This document shows positions 43,535 to 53,232 of a stretch of 64,000 nt of DNA, piece by piece (position 1 is the stretch's first letter; every line of letters begins with the position of its first letter). The position numbers and the translations under genes are program-made. Source of the DNA: Paenibacillus sp. (lineage in GTDB: Bacteria; Bacillota; Bacilli; Paenibacillales; NBRC-103111); NCBI GenBank assembly GCA_031180825.1, contig JAPSLM010000005.1, positions 248,001 through 312,000 of the forward strand. The letters are read 5' to 3'. The notes under the pieces were generated by a model. It did not search any database and was not told where the DNA came from. It was given only the letters and a program-made list of their open reading frames with translations.

Positions 43535-44395
43535 TTACATGGATGTTTCGTAGGTATAAAAACCTCTGCCCGTTTTGCGGCCGAGCCGGCCGGCCTTGAC
43601 GTATTTACGCAGCAAGGGGCATGGACGGTACTTGCTGTCCCCGAAGCCGTTGTGAAGGATCTCCATAATGGACAGGCACGTGTCCAGCCCGATGAAATCC
43701 GCCAGCTCCAACGGCCCCATCGGATGGTTCATTCCCAGCTTCATCACCTTGTCCACCGCCTCCGGAGCCGCAACGCCTTCGTAGACGGTATATATCGCCT
43801 CGTTAATCATCGGCATCAGGATGCGGTTCGATACGAAGCCGGGGAAATCGTTTACCTCAACGGGCGTTTTCCCCATGCGCTCCGCCAAATCGCGTATTTG
43901 GCTGAAAACCCCGTCGGAGGTTTCCAAGCCGCGGATAATTTCGACCAGCGGCATCACCGGAACCGGATTCATGAAGTGCATGCCGATCACCTGCGAAGGC
44001 CGCCCCGTCACGGCGGCTATCTCCGTGATCGGGAGCGAGGATGTATTGGTCGCAAAGATCGCCTGCGGCCCGCACAGGTCGTCCAATCGCTTGAACAGCG
44101 CCGTTTTATGCTCCATGCTTTCGATAATCGCTTCAATGACCAAGTCGGCCCGGGTTGCTTGATCCAGGTGGAAGCAGGGGACAATCCGGTCCAAAATGCT
44201 TGTTTTTTCCTCCTCGGCAAGCTTTCCTTTCTCCACGCTCCGGGCAAGATTTTTCGTCAGCCGGGCGATGCCTTGATGAAGGGACGCTTCCGCAGCATCG
44301 TGCAGCAGGACGTTCAATCCTGCCGCTGCGGCGACCTGGGCAATACCGCTGCCCATTTGCCCCGCACCAATAACCATAACCGTCTGAATCGTCAT
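43535..44395 (-). CDS. 3-hydroxybutyryl-CoA dehydrogenase
   Basis: 286 aa. N-terminal NAD-binding motif GAGQMGSGIAQVAA, catalytic His in IGMHFMNPVPVMPLVEII, the TNTSSLPIT strand and C-terminal FVSNRILMPMINEA and MNHPMGPLELADFIGLD segments match the family. It oxidises (S)-3-hydroxybutyryl-CoA to acetoacetyl-CoA with NAD. The ATG at 44395 with GGTGGAGAGC is preferred over 44452. Last gene of the icmF-bkd run (76 nt after the E2 gene). Confidence 0.93.
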   Translation of the reverse strand: MTIQTVMVIGAGQMGSGIAQVAAAAGLNVLLHDAAEASLHQGIARLTKNLARSVEKGKLAEEEKTSILDRIVPCFHLDQATRADLVIEAIIESMEHKTALFKRLDDLCGPQAIFATNTSSLPITEIAAVTGRPSQVIGMHFMNPVPVMPLVEIIRGLETSDGVFSQIRDLAERMGKTPVEVNDFPGFVSNRILMPMINEAIYTVYEGVAAPEAVDKVMKLGMNHPMGPLELADFIGLDTCLSIMEILHNGFGDSKYRPCPLLRKYVKAGRLGRKTGRGFYTYETSM

Positions 44396-44471
44396 GCTCT
44401 CCACCCCCAACTCTTCTCGTCTGCAGAACTTTTGCAAGCAATATATTTCCATTATATATCATTAATGGCAT

Positions 44472-45827
44472 TCAATAAATCTGGCTGTCCAAATCATAGC
44501 TTTCCAGCTTCCGTTTGACCTGCTGCATGAAATTGCCGCATATCAGGCCGTCCAGGATGCGGTGGTCGAGCGATAAACAAAGGTTGGCGACGGATTTCAC
44601 CGCGATCATCTCGTCAACGACGACGGGACGGCGGACAATCGATTCGAATGTCATCAGAGCCGCCTGCGGATAGTTGATGATCGGACACGTCAGAACCGTG
44701 CCGAAAGCCCCCGTATTGTTGACCGTAAAGGTGCCGCCCTCCAAATCGGAAAGCGTAAGCTTCCCCTTTCTCGAGCGTGTAACCAAATCGTCCAATTCCA
44801 GCGCCAACCCGGCAACGCTTTTGCGGTCCGCGTGCTTGATCACCGGCGTGACGACGGAATCCTCGGAGCCGACGGCGACGGAAAGATGAATGTCCTTCTT
44901 GACGATGATTTTGTCCTCCGCCCAGACCGAATTCATCATCGGAACTTGTTTTATGGCGGCGACCACCGCCTTCAGGACAAACGGAAAATAAGTCAATTTC
45001 ACGCCTTCTTTGCGCCAAAATTCCTCCTTCCATTTGTGCCTCAAGGAAACAAGGCCGCTGACATCCGCTTCGATCATCATCCAGGCATGCGGAATTTCCG
45101 ACACGCTCTGCTGCATGCGTGCGGCAATCGTCCGCCGAATCGGCGTCAAAGGGAGCGCTTGGTCGTCCGCGCCGGGCTGCGGCGCCGGCAGGCTGCTCCC
45201 GGAAGCCATCGCGGACCAAGGCGCGGAGAGCTTGCCGGATGCATCGGAGACCTGCGCCGGGAAGGCTTTTTCGGCTTCGGCGGGGTTCCCTTGCCGTATC
45301 CGGCTTCCACCCCCTTCTTGCAGGCCGCTCTTCCACTCTTCCACATAATTCAGCACGTCGATTCTCGTAATTCTCCCGTTCAGCCCCGTTCCCTTAACCT
45401 GCCGCAGATCGACATGGTGCTCGCTTGCCAAGTGCAGTACGGCCGGGGAATATCGGACCTTCTGCCCCGCAGAACCGGCTTCCGTCCGAGCCGAGGCTCC
45501 GGAGGGAGCTTGCCCGGAAGGCGCGGTGACCTCGGCGGCTGCCGGCCGTTCTTCCGCAACCGCGGGCCGGTGCGGTTCCCGGATGATGCAGATGGGCGCG
45601 CCGACATCGGCCTCTTGTCCCTCCTCCACCAGGATATCGACCAATTCCCCCTCCACCGGGGAGGGCATTTCCACGTTTACTTTATTGGTCATCAGCTCGC
45701 ACAGCAGATCGTATTCCATGACGTAATCTCCCGGACGCTTCAACCATTTGCCGATCGTCGCCGAAACGAGACTTTCCGCCAAATGAGGAACCGTAACGAC
45801 GGTTCCCTCCTTCTCCTTGGTCGCCAT
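44472..45827 (-). CDS. bkdB: Branched-chain 2-oxoacid dehydrogenase E2 (dihydrolipoyl acyltransferase)
   Basis: About 451 aa. Lipoyl domain first, with the lipoylated Lys49 in MTNKVNVEM; a Pro/Ala/Ser-rich linker; an E3-binding domain (YSPAVLHLASEHHVDLRQVKG); then the catalytic acyltransferase domain ending in LDHRILDG (His and Asp of the active site). It transfers the branched acyl group from E1 to CoA. The ATG at 45827 follows GAGGAGGGG. No E3 gene is adjacent. Confidence 0.92.
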   Translation of the reverse strand: MATKEKEGTVVTVPHLAESLVSATIGKWLKRPGDYVMEYDLLCELMTNKVNVEMPSPVEGELVDILVEEGQEADVGAPICIIREPHRPAVAEERPAAAEVTAPSGQAPSGASARTEAGSAGQKVRYSPAVLHLASEHHVDLRQVKGTGLNGRITRIDVLNYVEEWKSGLQEGGGSRIRQGNPAEAEKAFPAQVSDASGKLSAPWSAMASGSSLPAPQPGADDQALPLTPIRRTIAARMQQSVSEIPHAWMMIEADVSGLVSLRHKWKEEFWRKEGVKLTYFPFVLKAVVAAIKQVPMMNSVWAEDKIIVKKDIHLSVAVGSEDSVVTPVIKHADRKSVAGLALELDDLVTRSRKGKLTLSDLEGGTFTVNNTGAFGTVLTCPIINYPQAALMTFESIVRRPVVVDEMIAVKSVANLCLSLDHRILDGLICGNFMQQVKRKLESYDLDSQIY

Positions 45828-45864
45828 GGGACCCCTCCTCAAGCTTTTCAAGGGAAAATCATAT

Positions 45865-46845
45865 TCACATTTCCGCCAGCCGACGCATTGCATCCTTCAC
45901 CTTATCCGGGTTGAGCAGATAAAACTTTTCCATGGTAGGCGCCATTCCTACGGCAGGAACGTCGGGAGGGCACAGCCGCATAATGGGCGCATCCAGCTGG
46001 TACAGCATCTCCTCGGCGATGATCGCGGATATCTCCGCCCCGACGCCTCCGGTCTTGTTGTCCTCATGCACGATGAGGACTTTGCCCGTCCGGGCCGCCG
46101 CTTCCAGAATGGCCGGCTTGTCGAGCGGCTGCAGCGTCCGCAGATCGAGGATGTGCGCGCTGATGCCTTCCTCTGCAAGCTCGGCGGCGGCTTTGAGCGC
46201 ATAATGCACCGTGATGCCGTAGGTAATTACGGTAATATGGCTTCCCTCCCGCTTCACGTCGGCCTTCCCGATCGGCACGATATAATCTTCCTCGGGCACC
46301 TCGTCGGAAACGGACAGGTAGCATTTCTTATGCTCGAAATAAAGGACCGGGTCCTCGTCCCGCACGGCCGCTTTCAGCAGGCCTTTGGCGTCATAGGCCG
46401 TCGAGGGCGCGACCAGCTTGAGCCCGGGCGTTCCGAAGAAGACGGATTCGGGACACTGCGAATGATACAAGCCGCCGCCTCCCGTAGCGCCGTAGGGAGC
46501 GCGGATGACGATCGGGCAGTTCCAGTCGTTATTCGAGCGGTAACGGATTTTGGCCGCCTCGCTGATGATCTGGTTCGTCGCGGGAAAAATAAAGTCGGCG
46601 AACTGCATCTCCGCAATCGGCCGCATGCCGACCATCGCCGAGCCGATGCCGACACCCACAATCGCCGATTCGGCCAAGGGCGTATCGAGCACCCGCTGCT
46701 CCCCAAACCGGTCGCGAAGGCCCTTGGTCGCGTTCAGGACGCCTCCTTTGCCGACATCCTCCCCGAGCACGTAAACCTGCTCATCCCGCTGCATTTCCTC
46801 CGACATCGCCGAGCGGATGGCTTCCAAATAAGTGATGATGGGCAT
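45865..46845 (-). CDS. bkdAB: Branched-chain 2-oxoacid dehydrogenase E1 beta subunit
   Basis: 326 aa, standard. Starts with the family helix TYLEAIRSAMSEEMQRDEQV then LGEDVG, with RVLDTPLAESAIVGVGIG and a GGGGLYHSQCPES loop. Together with E1 alpha it decarboxylates 2-oxoisovalerate and related oxoacids using thiamine diphosphate. Branched-chain rather than pyruvate specificity is supported by the neighbouring icmF and acyl-CoA genes. It starts 17 nt after E1 alpha. Confidence 0.92.
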   Translation of the reverse strand: MPIITYLEAIRSAMSEEMQRDEQVYVLGEDVGKGGVLNATKGLRDRFGEQRVLDTPLAESAIVGVGIGSAMVGMRPIAEMQFADFIFPATNQIISEAAKIRYRSNNDWNCPIVIRAPYGATGGGGLYHSQCPESVFFGTPGLKLVAPSTAYDAKGLLKAAVRDEDPVLYFEHKKCYLSVSDEVPEEDYIVPIGKADVKREGSHITVITYGITVHYALKAAAELAEEGISAHILDLRTLQPLDKPAILEAAARTGKVLIVHEDNKTGGVGAEISAIIAEEMLYQLDAPIMRLCPPDVPAVGMAPTMEKFYLLNPDKVKDAMRRLAEM

Positions 46846-46862
46846 CGATCGAATGATCCTCC

Positions 46863-47864
46863 TTATCGGTCCGCATATACGTGCAGGAGCGTATCTTCCG
46901 GCTTGGGATAAGGCGCTTGCTCCGCATATTTGGCCGCCTCGTTCACTTCTTCCTTGACGGAGTCGTGAATGCCGCGGTCTTTCTCCTCATCCAGCAGGCC
47001 GCAGTCGAACAAATAACGGCGGAAACGAAGAATGCCGTCCTGCCGCTTATGAAATTCGACCTCTTCCTTCGTCCGGTACAGCATATCGTCATCCGACGTG
47101 GAGTGAGGCGATATGCGGTACAGCATCGCTTCGATCAACGTCGGGCCTTCCCCGCGAATGGCGCGTTCCCTTGCTTCTTTCACCACGCGGTACACCTCGA
47201 ACGCATCGTTGCCGTCGACGCGGAACCCGGGAAAATCGTAGCCGGCGGCCCGGTCGACGATCCGCCCGGCCACCTGCTTGTGAGCCGGGATGGAGATCGC
47301 GTATTGATTGTTTTCACACAGGAAAATGACCGGAGCCCGGAACAGCCCCGCAAAATTGAACCCTTCGTGCACATCGCCCTGATTGCTCGACCCTTCGCCG
47401 AAGGTCACGAACGCGACGCGGTCCTCCCCTCGCATTTGAGCGGCCAAGGCAATGCCGACAGCGTGCGGAATCTGGGTAGACACCGGACTGGACATCGTCA
47501 CGATATGATGCTTTTTGCCTCCGAAATGCCCGTTCATTTGCCTTCCTCCGCCGCCCGGGTCCTCCGCCTTGAGCAGCGCGCCGAGCATAAGCTCCTTCAA
47601 GGTCATGCCGACAGACAAGACGAAGGCGTAGTCCCGGTAATACGGCAGGAAGTAATCGTGGCGCTTCCTGAGCGCAAAAGCGGCGGCCACCTGCGTCACC
47701 TCCTGCCCGATGCCGGAGATGTGGAAGGCAAGCTTGCCCGCGCGCTGCATCAAATAAATGCGTTCGTCCGCCTTCCTCGCCCGCAGCATGCAGGCGTACA
47801 TCTCCAGCACATCCTCATCCGTCAGCCCGTGCCGCCGATGCTGCAGAACCGAATCGATTGACAT
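46863..47864 (-). CDS. bkdAA: Branched-chain 2-oxoacid dehydrogenase E1 alpha subunit
   Basis: 333 aa. Shows RARKADERIYLMQRAGKLAFHISG near the N-terminus, YYRDYAFVLSVGMT, GRQMNGHFGGKKHHI and the thiamine-diphosphate/Mg motif FGEGSSNQGDVHEGFNFA. The phosphorylation-loop region RISPHSTSDDDMLYR is also conserved. It lies 75 nt after icmF in the same direction, so valine and leucine oxoacid breakdown is probably linked to mutase expression. Confidence 0.93.
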   Translation of the reverse strand: MSIDSVLQHRRHGLTDEDVLEMYACMLRARKADERIYLMQRAGKLAFHISGIGQEVTQVAAAFALRKRHDYFLPYYRDYAFVLSVGMTLKELMLGALLKAEDPGGGGRQMNGHFGGKKHHIVTMSSPVSTQIPHAVGIALAAQMRGEDRVAFVTFGEGSSNQGDVHEGFNFAGLFRAPVIFLCENNQYAISIPAHKQVAGRIVDRAAGYDFPGFRVDGNDAFEVYRVVKEARERAIRGEGPTLIEAMLYRISPHSTSDDDMLYRTKEEVEFHKRQDGILRFRRYLFDCGLLDEEKDRGIHDSVKEEVNEAAKYAEQAPYPKPEDTLLHVYADR

Positions 47865-47939
47865 AGATATCGCTCCTTGATTGAACGTATGGCTTCCTTT
47901 CGCCTTGCGGGTTACGGACCCAGCCGCTCCCCGCAGCGA

Positions 47940-50900
47940 TCACATGTTCCGGCGGTACTGCCCGCCCACTTGATAAAGCGCATGCGTAATTTGCCCCAAG
48001 CTGGCCACCTTGACGGTTTCCATCAGCTCGGCAAACATGTTGCCTCCGTCCAAAGCCGTCTGCTGGAGCCTCGCCAAAGCGCCCGGCGCCTCGTCTTGAT
48101 GCTTCGCTTGAAACGCGCGCAGATTGGCGATCTGCTGCTCCTTTTCCTCGGTCGTGGCACGGGCCATCGGAATCGGCGGATCGTCCGTCGGCGGATTCGG
48201 GTTCCGGAACGTGTTTACGCCGATGATCGGGAGCTCGCCGTTGTGCTTTTTCGTTTCATACAATAGCGATTCATCCTGGATTTTCCCGCGCTGGTACTGC
48301 GATTCCATCGCCCCGAGCACGCCGCCCCGGTCGCTGATTCGCTCCAGCTCAAGCAGGACGGCTTCCTCCACCAGATCCGTCAGCTCTTCGATCACGAAGG
48401 AGCCCTGCAGCATATTTTCGCTTTTGGCAAGTCCGAGCTCTTTCGTGATGATCAACTGTATCGCCATGGCCCGGCGCACCGATTCCTCCGTCGGCGTCGT
48501 GATCGCCTCGTCGTAGGAGTTGGTATGCAGCGAATTGCAGTTGTCCATGATCGCGAGCAGCGCCTGCAGGGTCGTCCGGATATCGTTAAAATCGATTTCC
48601 TGCGCATGCAGCGACCGGCCGGACGTTTGGACATGATACTTCAGCTTCTGGCTGCGCTCGTTGGCCTTGTATTTCTCCCGCATCACCGTGGCCCAGATCC
48701 GCCGGGCCACCCGGCCGATCACGGTGTATTCGGGATCGAGCCCGTTGCTGAAAAAGAACGACAGGTTCGGCGCAAAATCGTCGATGTGCATGCCCCGGGA
48801 CAAGTAATATTCGACATACGTGAAGCCGTTCGCCAAGGTGAAGGCAAGCTGTGAGATCGGATTCGCCCCAGCCTCCGCAATATGGTAGCCGGAGATCGAA
48901 ACCGAGTAGTAGTTCCGCACTTCGTGATCGATAAAATATTGCTGGATATCGCCCATCATCCGCAGCGCGAATTCGGTGGAGAAGATGCACGTGTTCTGCC
49001 CCTGGTCCTCCTTCAAAATATCCGCCTGCACGGTTCCGCGAACCCGCTTCAGCGCTTCCTCGGCAAGCTGACGCCTTTCCTCGCCGGACGGCTCCCTTCC
49101 CTGCTCCCTGCGGAATTTGTCCACCCGGCCGTCGATCGCGGTATTCATGAACATGGCCAGAATGATGGCCGCCGGGCCGTTGATCGTCATCGAGACCGAG
49201 GTCAGCGGATGACACAAATCGAAGCCGGCGTACAGCTTCTTCATATCATCCAAGGTGCAGATGCTGACGCCGCTCTCCCCGATCTTGCCATAGATATCCG
49301 GCCGGTAGTCGGGGTCCTCGCCGTACAGCGTCACCGAATCGAACGCGGTGCTGAGCCGTTTGGCCGAGTCGTTTTTCGACAAGTAGTGAAACCGGAGGTT
49401 CGTGCGCTCCGGGGTCCCCTCGCCCGCGAATTGACGCTTCGGGTCCTCCTCCGTCCGTTTAAAAGGAAACACACCGGCGGTGTAAGGGAACGTTCCCGGG
49501 ACATTTTCGCGGTACAGCCAGCTAACCAGATCGCCCCAATCATGGAAGCCGGGCAGGCATACCTTGGGAATCCTCAGCCCGGACAAGCTTGTAGTCGCAA
49601 GCTCGGTGACGATCTCTTTGTCCCGGACTTTGGTGACCAGCTGCGTGCCCGCATAACGGCTGCGCACCTCCGGCCATTGCGCCAAAAGAGTCCGGGTTCC
49701 CGGGTGCAGTCGCTGCTCGTACTTCTCTTTCAGCTCCTGCAGCGTAGCGATGCTGTCCTCCGGGGCGTGCTCCCGCTTCAGCGCTTGCATCGTTCCTTCG
49801 ATTTGGTAGCAGGCGCGCGCAAATTCCGCTTCCTTGTCTACAAAAGCTTTGTAGCTGCGAACCGTCTGCACGATCTCTCCCAAGTACCGGATCCGTTCGC
49901 CGGGAATGATGACCTGCTTCTTGAAGCTTTTCTCCGTCGAGAAATCCGGAACCGGCCAGTCGCCGCCGCATTTGCGGTTCATCTCGGAGATGAGCGCGGT
50001 AAACAGCCTGTTGACTCCGGCATCGTTAAACTGGCTCGCGATCGTCCCGTACACCGGCATCGCTTCGTAGGGCTGTTCGAACCATCCGCGGCTTCGCTGC
50101 ACCTGCTTTTTGACCTCGCGCAGCGCATCCTCCGAGCCTCTTCGTTCAAACTTGTTGATCGCGATCAGATCGGCGTAATCGAGCATCTCGATTTTCTCCA
50201 GCTGCGAAGGCGCCCCGAATTCGCTGGTCATGACATACAGCGTCATATCGGAGATTTCCGTAATCTGGTGATCCCCCTGCCCGATTCCGCTCGTTTCCAC
50301 CAAAATCCAGTCGAAGCCTGCCGCCTTGACCACCGCCAACGCTTCGCGAATCGCCTGCGACAGCTCCTTGCCCGAATTGCGCGTCGCCAGGCTTCGCATA
50401 TAGACGCGGTCCGAATGCACCGCATTCATGCGGATGCGGTCCCCCAGCAAAGCGCCGCCCGTCCGCTGCTTGGTCGGATCGATGGACAGGATGGCGACGC
50501 GCTTATCGGGATAATGCCGCAGGAAACGGCGGACCAATTCATCCGTGAGCGAGCTTTTTCCCGCACCGCCCGTACCCGTGATGCCGACGACAGGTGCGTC
50601 GGACGGCAGTTGCTTTATTTGCTCGAACGCGGCATGCAGCTCCGGGCTGGAAGGAACCGATTCGCCGCTCAAGCTCTCGGCGGCCGTGATGCTTTGCGCG
50701 ATAGCGCGGTGATTTCCCCGCTTCAGCTCCTCAAGATCGGGCACATAGCCGGCCACCGTCGAAAAATCGCATTCCTCCAGCATGACATTGATCATGCCTT
50801 GGAGTCCCAGCCTTCTTCCGTCCTCCGGCGAAAAAATACGGGCTACGCCATAGTCGTGAAGCCGCTTCATTTCCGAAGGAATGATGACGCCTCCCCCGCC

Positions 50901-51197
50901 TCCGTATACCCGGATATGGATTGCGCCTCTCTCCTTCAACAGATCGATCACATATTGAAAATATTCGACGTGCCCGCCTTGATAGGAAGAAATGGCAATG
51001 CCCTGTACGTCCTCTTGAATCGCCGCTTGCACCACCTCGTTCACGGACCGGTTGTGGCCCAGATGAATAACCTCCGCTCCGCTGGCCTGCAAAATCCGGC
51101 GCATCACGTTAATGGAGACGTCATGACCGTCAAACAAAGCGGAAGCGGTAACAAACCGGGCCTTGTGCTTTGTTCGGTACACACGCGCAGTTTCCAA
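47940..51197 (-). CDS. icmF: Fused isobutyryl-CoA mutase IcmF
   Basis: 1085 aa, the full-length fusion. The N-terminal B12 domain has DGHDVSIN (axial ligand His25); the central MeaI-type G-protein chaperone has [12 protein letters not shown] near residue 205 and a later NKFERRG; the C-terminal mutase barrel contains [17 protein letters not shown] and [14 protein letters not shown] followed by ISQLAF. These last segments carry residues characteristic of isobutyryl-CoA rather than methylmalonyl-CoA mutase. It interconverts isobutyryl-CoA and n-butyryl-CoA with adenosylcobalamin. First gene of the icmF-bkd operon. Confidence 0.95.
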   Translation of the reverse strand: METARVYRTKHKARFVTASALFDGHDVSINVMRRILQASGAEVIHLGHNRSVNEVVQAAIQEDVQGIAISSYQGGHVEYFQYVIDLLKERGAIHIRVYGGGGGVIIPSEMKRLHDYGVARIFSPEDGRRLGLQGMINVMLEECDFSTVAGYVPDLEELKRGNHRAIAQSITAAESLSGESVPSSPELHAAFEQIKQLPSDAPVVGITGTGGAGKSSLTDELVRRFLRHYPDKRVAILSIDPTKQRTGGALLGDRIRMNAVHSDRVYMRSLATRNSGKELSQAIREALAVVKAAGFDWILVETSGIGQGDHQITEISDMTLYVMTSEFGAPSQLEKIEMLDYADLIAINKFERRGSEDALREVKKQVQRSRGWFEQPYEAMPVYGTIASQFNDAGVNRLFTALISEMNRKCGGDWPVPDFSTEKSFKKQVIIPGERIRYLGEIVQTVRSYKAFVDKEAEFARACYQIEGTMQALKREHAPEDSIATLQELKEKYEQRLHPGTRTLLAQWPEVRSRYAGTQLVTKVRDKEIVTELATTSLSGLRIPKVCLPGFHDWGDLVSWLYRENVPGTFPYTAGVFPFKRTEEDPKRQFAGEGTPERTNLRFHYLSKNDSAKRLSTAFDSVTLYGEDPDYRPDIYGKIGESGVSICTLDDMKKLYAGFDLCHPLTSVSMTINGPAAIILAMFMNTAIDGRVDKFRREQGREPSGEERRQLAEEALKRVRGTVQADILKEDQGQNTCIFSTEFALRMMGDIQQYFIDHEVRNYYSVSISGYHIAEAGANPISQLAFTLANGFTYVEYYLSRGMHIDDFAPNLSFFFSNGLDPEYTVIGRVARRIWATVMREKYKANERSQKLKYHVQTSGRSLHAQEIDFNDIRTTLQALLAIMDNCNSLHTNSYDEAITTPTEESVRRAMAIQLIITKELGLAKSENMLQGSFVIEELTDLVEEAVLLELERISDRGGVLGAMESQYQRGKIQDESLLYETKKHNGELPIIGVNTFRNPNPPTDDPPIPMARATTEEKEQQIANLRAFQAKHQDEAPGALARLQQTALDGGNMFAELMETVKVASLGQITHALYQVGGQYRRNM

Positions 51198-51527
51198 GAC
51201 AATCTCTCCTCATAGCGAAAAATCGAAGCATATAGGCGAAACGAAGCTAACCGTCCGCTTCGTCCGTTCAGCACATAACATGAAACGTAAGATCGGTTTC
51301 GGGCAGCATGCGACCTTTTCCGTTCCAGCGCAATAACATCAGACGGATCGCCGGCAATCAACTAACGGCACTATCATGGCAGCTCATGTTGAGAGGAGCA
51401 TCTTGTTGGAATGACATATTGGTTTTATCTATAAAAATTATCTTCATTATATATTGGACCAATAAAACAAAACGCCATATGATGGATTTAGTTACCATAA
51501 ACCCGTAATCAAAGGAGGAGCGATCCG
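51198..51527. promoter_or_regulatory. Divergent control region between icmF and the peroxidase gene
   Basis: 330 bp without a gene. It holds a 13-bp palindrome TATTGGACCAATA (51452-51464) and a second ATATTGG copy (51416-51422), both in an AT-rich tract that is the likely promoter area for icmF and the peroxidase gene. The icmF leader from there is more than 200 nt long, with nothing recognisable as a riboswitch. The peroxidase RBS AAAGGAGGAG ends the region. Confidence 0.5.
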
Positions 51528-52088
51528 ATGTCTGTTTACGATTTCAAGGTGAACTCGCTGGATGATCAACTCGTTGATTTGTCCATTTACCGCGGAAAGG
51601 TTCTCCTTATTGCCAACACGGCAAGCAGGTGCGGTTATGCCCGGCAATTCGCCGGTCTTCAACAACTTTATGAAAGCTACCGTCACAAGGGGTTCGAAAT
51701 TCTCGCGTTTCCTTGCAACCAATTCAACGAGAAAGAACCGGGCAGCGGCTCGGAAGTAAAGGAATACTGCGAGAGCAGCTTTGGAGTGACGTTTCCGTTA
51801 TTTGAAAAAATAGAAGTCAGGGGGCCGTCTGCCCATCCATTATTTGAATATCTAACGCAGCAAGCGCCCTTTCAAGGCTTCGATACCCATACTGCGGGCG
51901 GTCAGTGGATGCAGGACTTTTTGCAGCAAAAGTATCCGGAAATCTACGCTGGCGACGGCATCAAATGGAATTTCTCGAAGTTTCTGATCGATCGTAACGG
52001 CCGTATACACGCCAGATACGAAACTACGACGGAACCATCTGAAATCGAATCGGTTATTGTATCGCTGCTTGCGGCAGAAGCAGTCTAG
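51528..52088 (+). CDS. Glutathione peroxidase-family thiol peroxidase
   Basis: 186 aa. Cysteine homolog of GPx: catalytic Cys35 in IANTASRCGY, Gln in AFPCNQFNEKEPG and Trp in IKWNFSKFLID form the catalytic set. Bacterial members usually reduce peroxides with thioredoxin rather than glutathione. Unlike the common sequence, the loop reads RCGYARQFAGLQ. Strong RBS AAAGGAGGAG. Its 3' end overlaps the convergent acyl-CoA dehydrogenase gene by 4 nt. Confidence 0.9.
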   Translation: MSVYDFKVNSLDDQLVDLSIYRGKVLLIANTASRCGYARQFAGLQQLYESYRHKGFEILAFPCNQFNEKEPGSGSEVKEYCESSFGVTFPLFEKIEVRGPSAHPLFEYLTQQAPFQGFDTHTAGGQWMQDFLQQKYPEIYAGDGIKWNFSKFLIDRNGRIHARYETTTEPSEIESVIVSLLAAEAV

Positions 52089-53215
52089 GGCTTCAGCAGT
52101 TCGTTGGAAATGACGATCCGGTGAATCTGGTTGGTTCCCTCGTAAATTTGCGTCACTTTCGCATCCCGGAACAATCGCTCCAGCGGGTGGCCGTTCGTCC
52201 ATCCGCCGCTTCCAAGCAGTTGCAGCGCTTCCGTCGTGACCGCCATGGCGGTATCGCTGGCGAACATTTTGGCCATGGATGCTTCCTTCGTACAAGGCTT
52301 GCCGTTCTGCCGCAGCCAGGCGGCCCGGTACACCAGCAAGCTTGCAGCGTCGACCCGGGCCGCCATTTCCGTAAGCACGGGCTCCGCCGCACGCTGCCGC
52401 TCTTTCGGATACCGCTCCCTTACGGAGCGCTCCGTCTGTTCCAAGGCGGCTCTGGCGATCCCGAGCGCCTGGGCGCCGATGCCGATCCGGCCCCCGTCCA
52501 AAATCGACTTGGCCATGGCGAACCCCTCTCCTTCCTGCCCCAGCCGCTGTGCGGCGGGAAGACGGACCTGGTCGAAGGTCAGCTCGCACGTATTGGAGCC
52601 GCGAAGCCCCATCTTCTTCTCCTTCTTCGCCACCCGGAAGCCGGGCGCGGTTTTCTCGACAATAAAGGCGGTAACCCCGGAAGATCCCTGTCCCGGACCG
52701 GTCACGGCAAAAACGATATAGACGTCCGCTTCGCCCGCGTTCGTAATGAATACCTTCGAGCCGTTCAGGATGTAGTCTTCACCGACCCGTGAGGCGGACG
52801 TCCTGATCCCAGCCGCATCGGAGCCGGCATGCGGCTCCGTCAGGGCGAACGCCCCGAGCCATTCCCCCGAGGCCAATTTTGGAAGATACTTTCCTTTTTG
52901 CTCCTCCGTGCCGTAATACACAATAGGCAAGGTCGCAACCGAGGTGTGGACGGACAAAATAACGCCGACGGCGGCGCTGACTTTGGATATTTCCTCGATG
53001 GCCATCATATACGAAATCAGATCCGCGCCGCTTCCGCCCCATTCCCGGGGAACCGGCAGCCCCAGAAGGCCACAGCCGCCCATTTCGTTCACGAGCGCTC
53101 GCGGAAATGCGTCGGATTCCTCCATAACCGGGACGGACGGAGCGACCCGGCTGACGGCGTACTCGCGCACCTTGCTCCGGAAGCGCTCCTGTTCGTCCGT
53201 AAAGCACAGCTCCAT
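52085..53215 (-). CDS. Acyl-CoA dehydrogenase (short-chain/butyryl-CoA type)
   Basis: 376 aa. FAD and substrate motifs ALTEPHAGSDAAGI and ITNAGEADVYIVFA, and a C-terminal RLFRDAKVTQIYEGTNQIHR with the catalytic base Glu present. It should oxidise butyryl- or isobutyryl-CoA to the enoyl-CoA, passing electrons to ETF. The gene follows the thiolase by 17 nt in a three-gene beta-oxidation unit. Confidence 0.92.
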   Translation of the reverse strand: MELCFTDEQERFRSKVREYAVSRVAPSVPVMEESDAFPRALVNEMGGCGLLGLPVPREWGGSGADLISYMMAIEEISKVSAAVGVILSVHTSVATLPIVYYGTEEQKGKYLPKLASGEWLGAFALTEPHAGSDAAGIRTSASRVGEDYILNGSKVFITNAGEADVYIVFAVTGPGQGSSGVTAFIVEKTAPGFRVAKKEKKMGLRGSNTCELTFDQVRLPAAQRLGQEGEGFAMAKSILDGGRIGIGAQALGIARAALEQTERSVRERYPKERQRAAEPVLTEMAARVDAASLLVYRAAWLRQNGKPCTKEASMAKMFASDTAMAVTTEALQLLGSGGWTNGHPLERLFRDAKVTQIYEGTNQIHRIVISNELLKP

Positions 53216-53232
53216 CAGTCGTCAACGCCTCC

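Noticed and set aside
48882..51215. A 777-codon open frame antisense to icmF
   Set aside because: Same effect: rich in Arg, Leu and Gln, no motif, and the sense strand has a complete IcmF protein.
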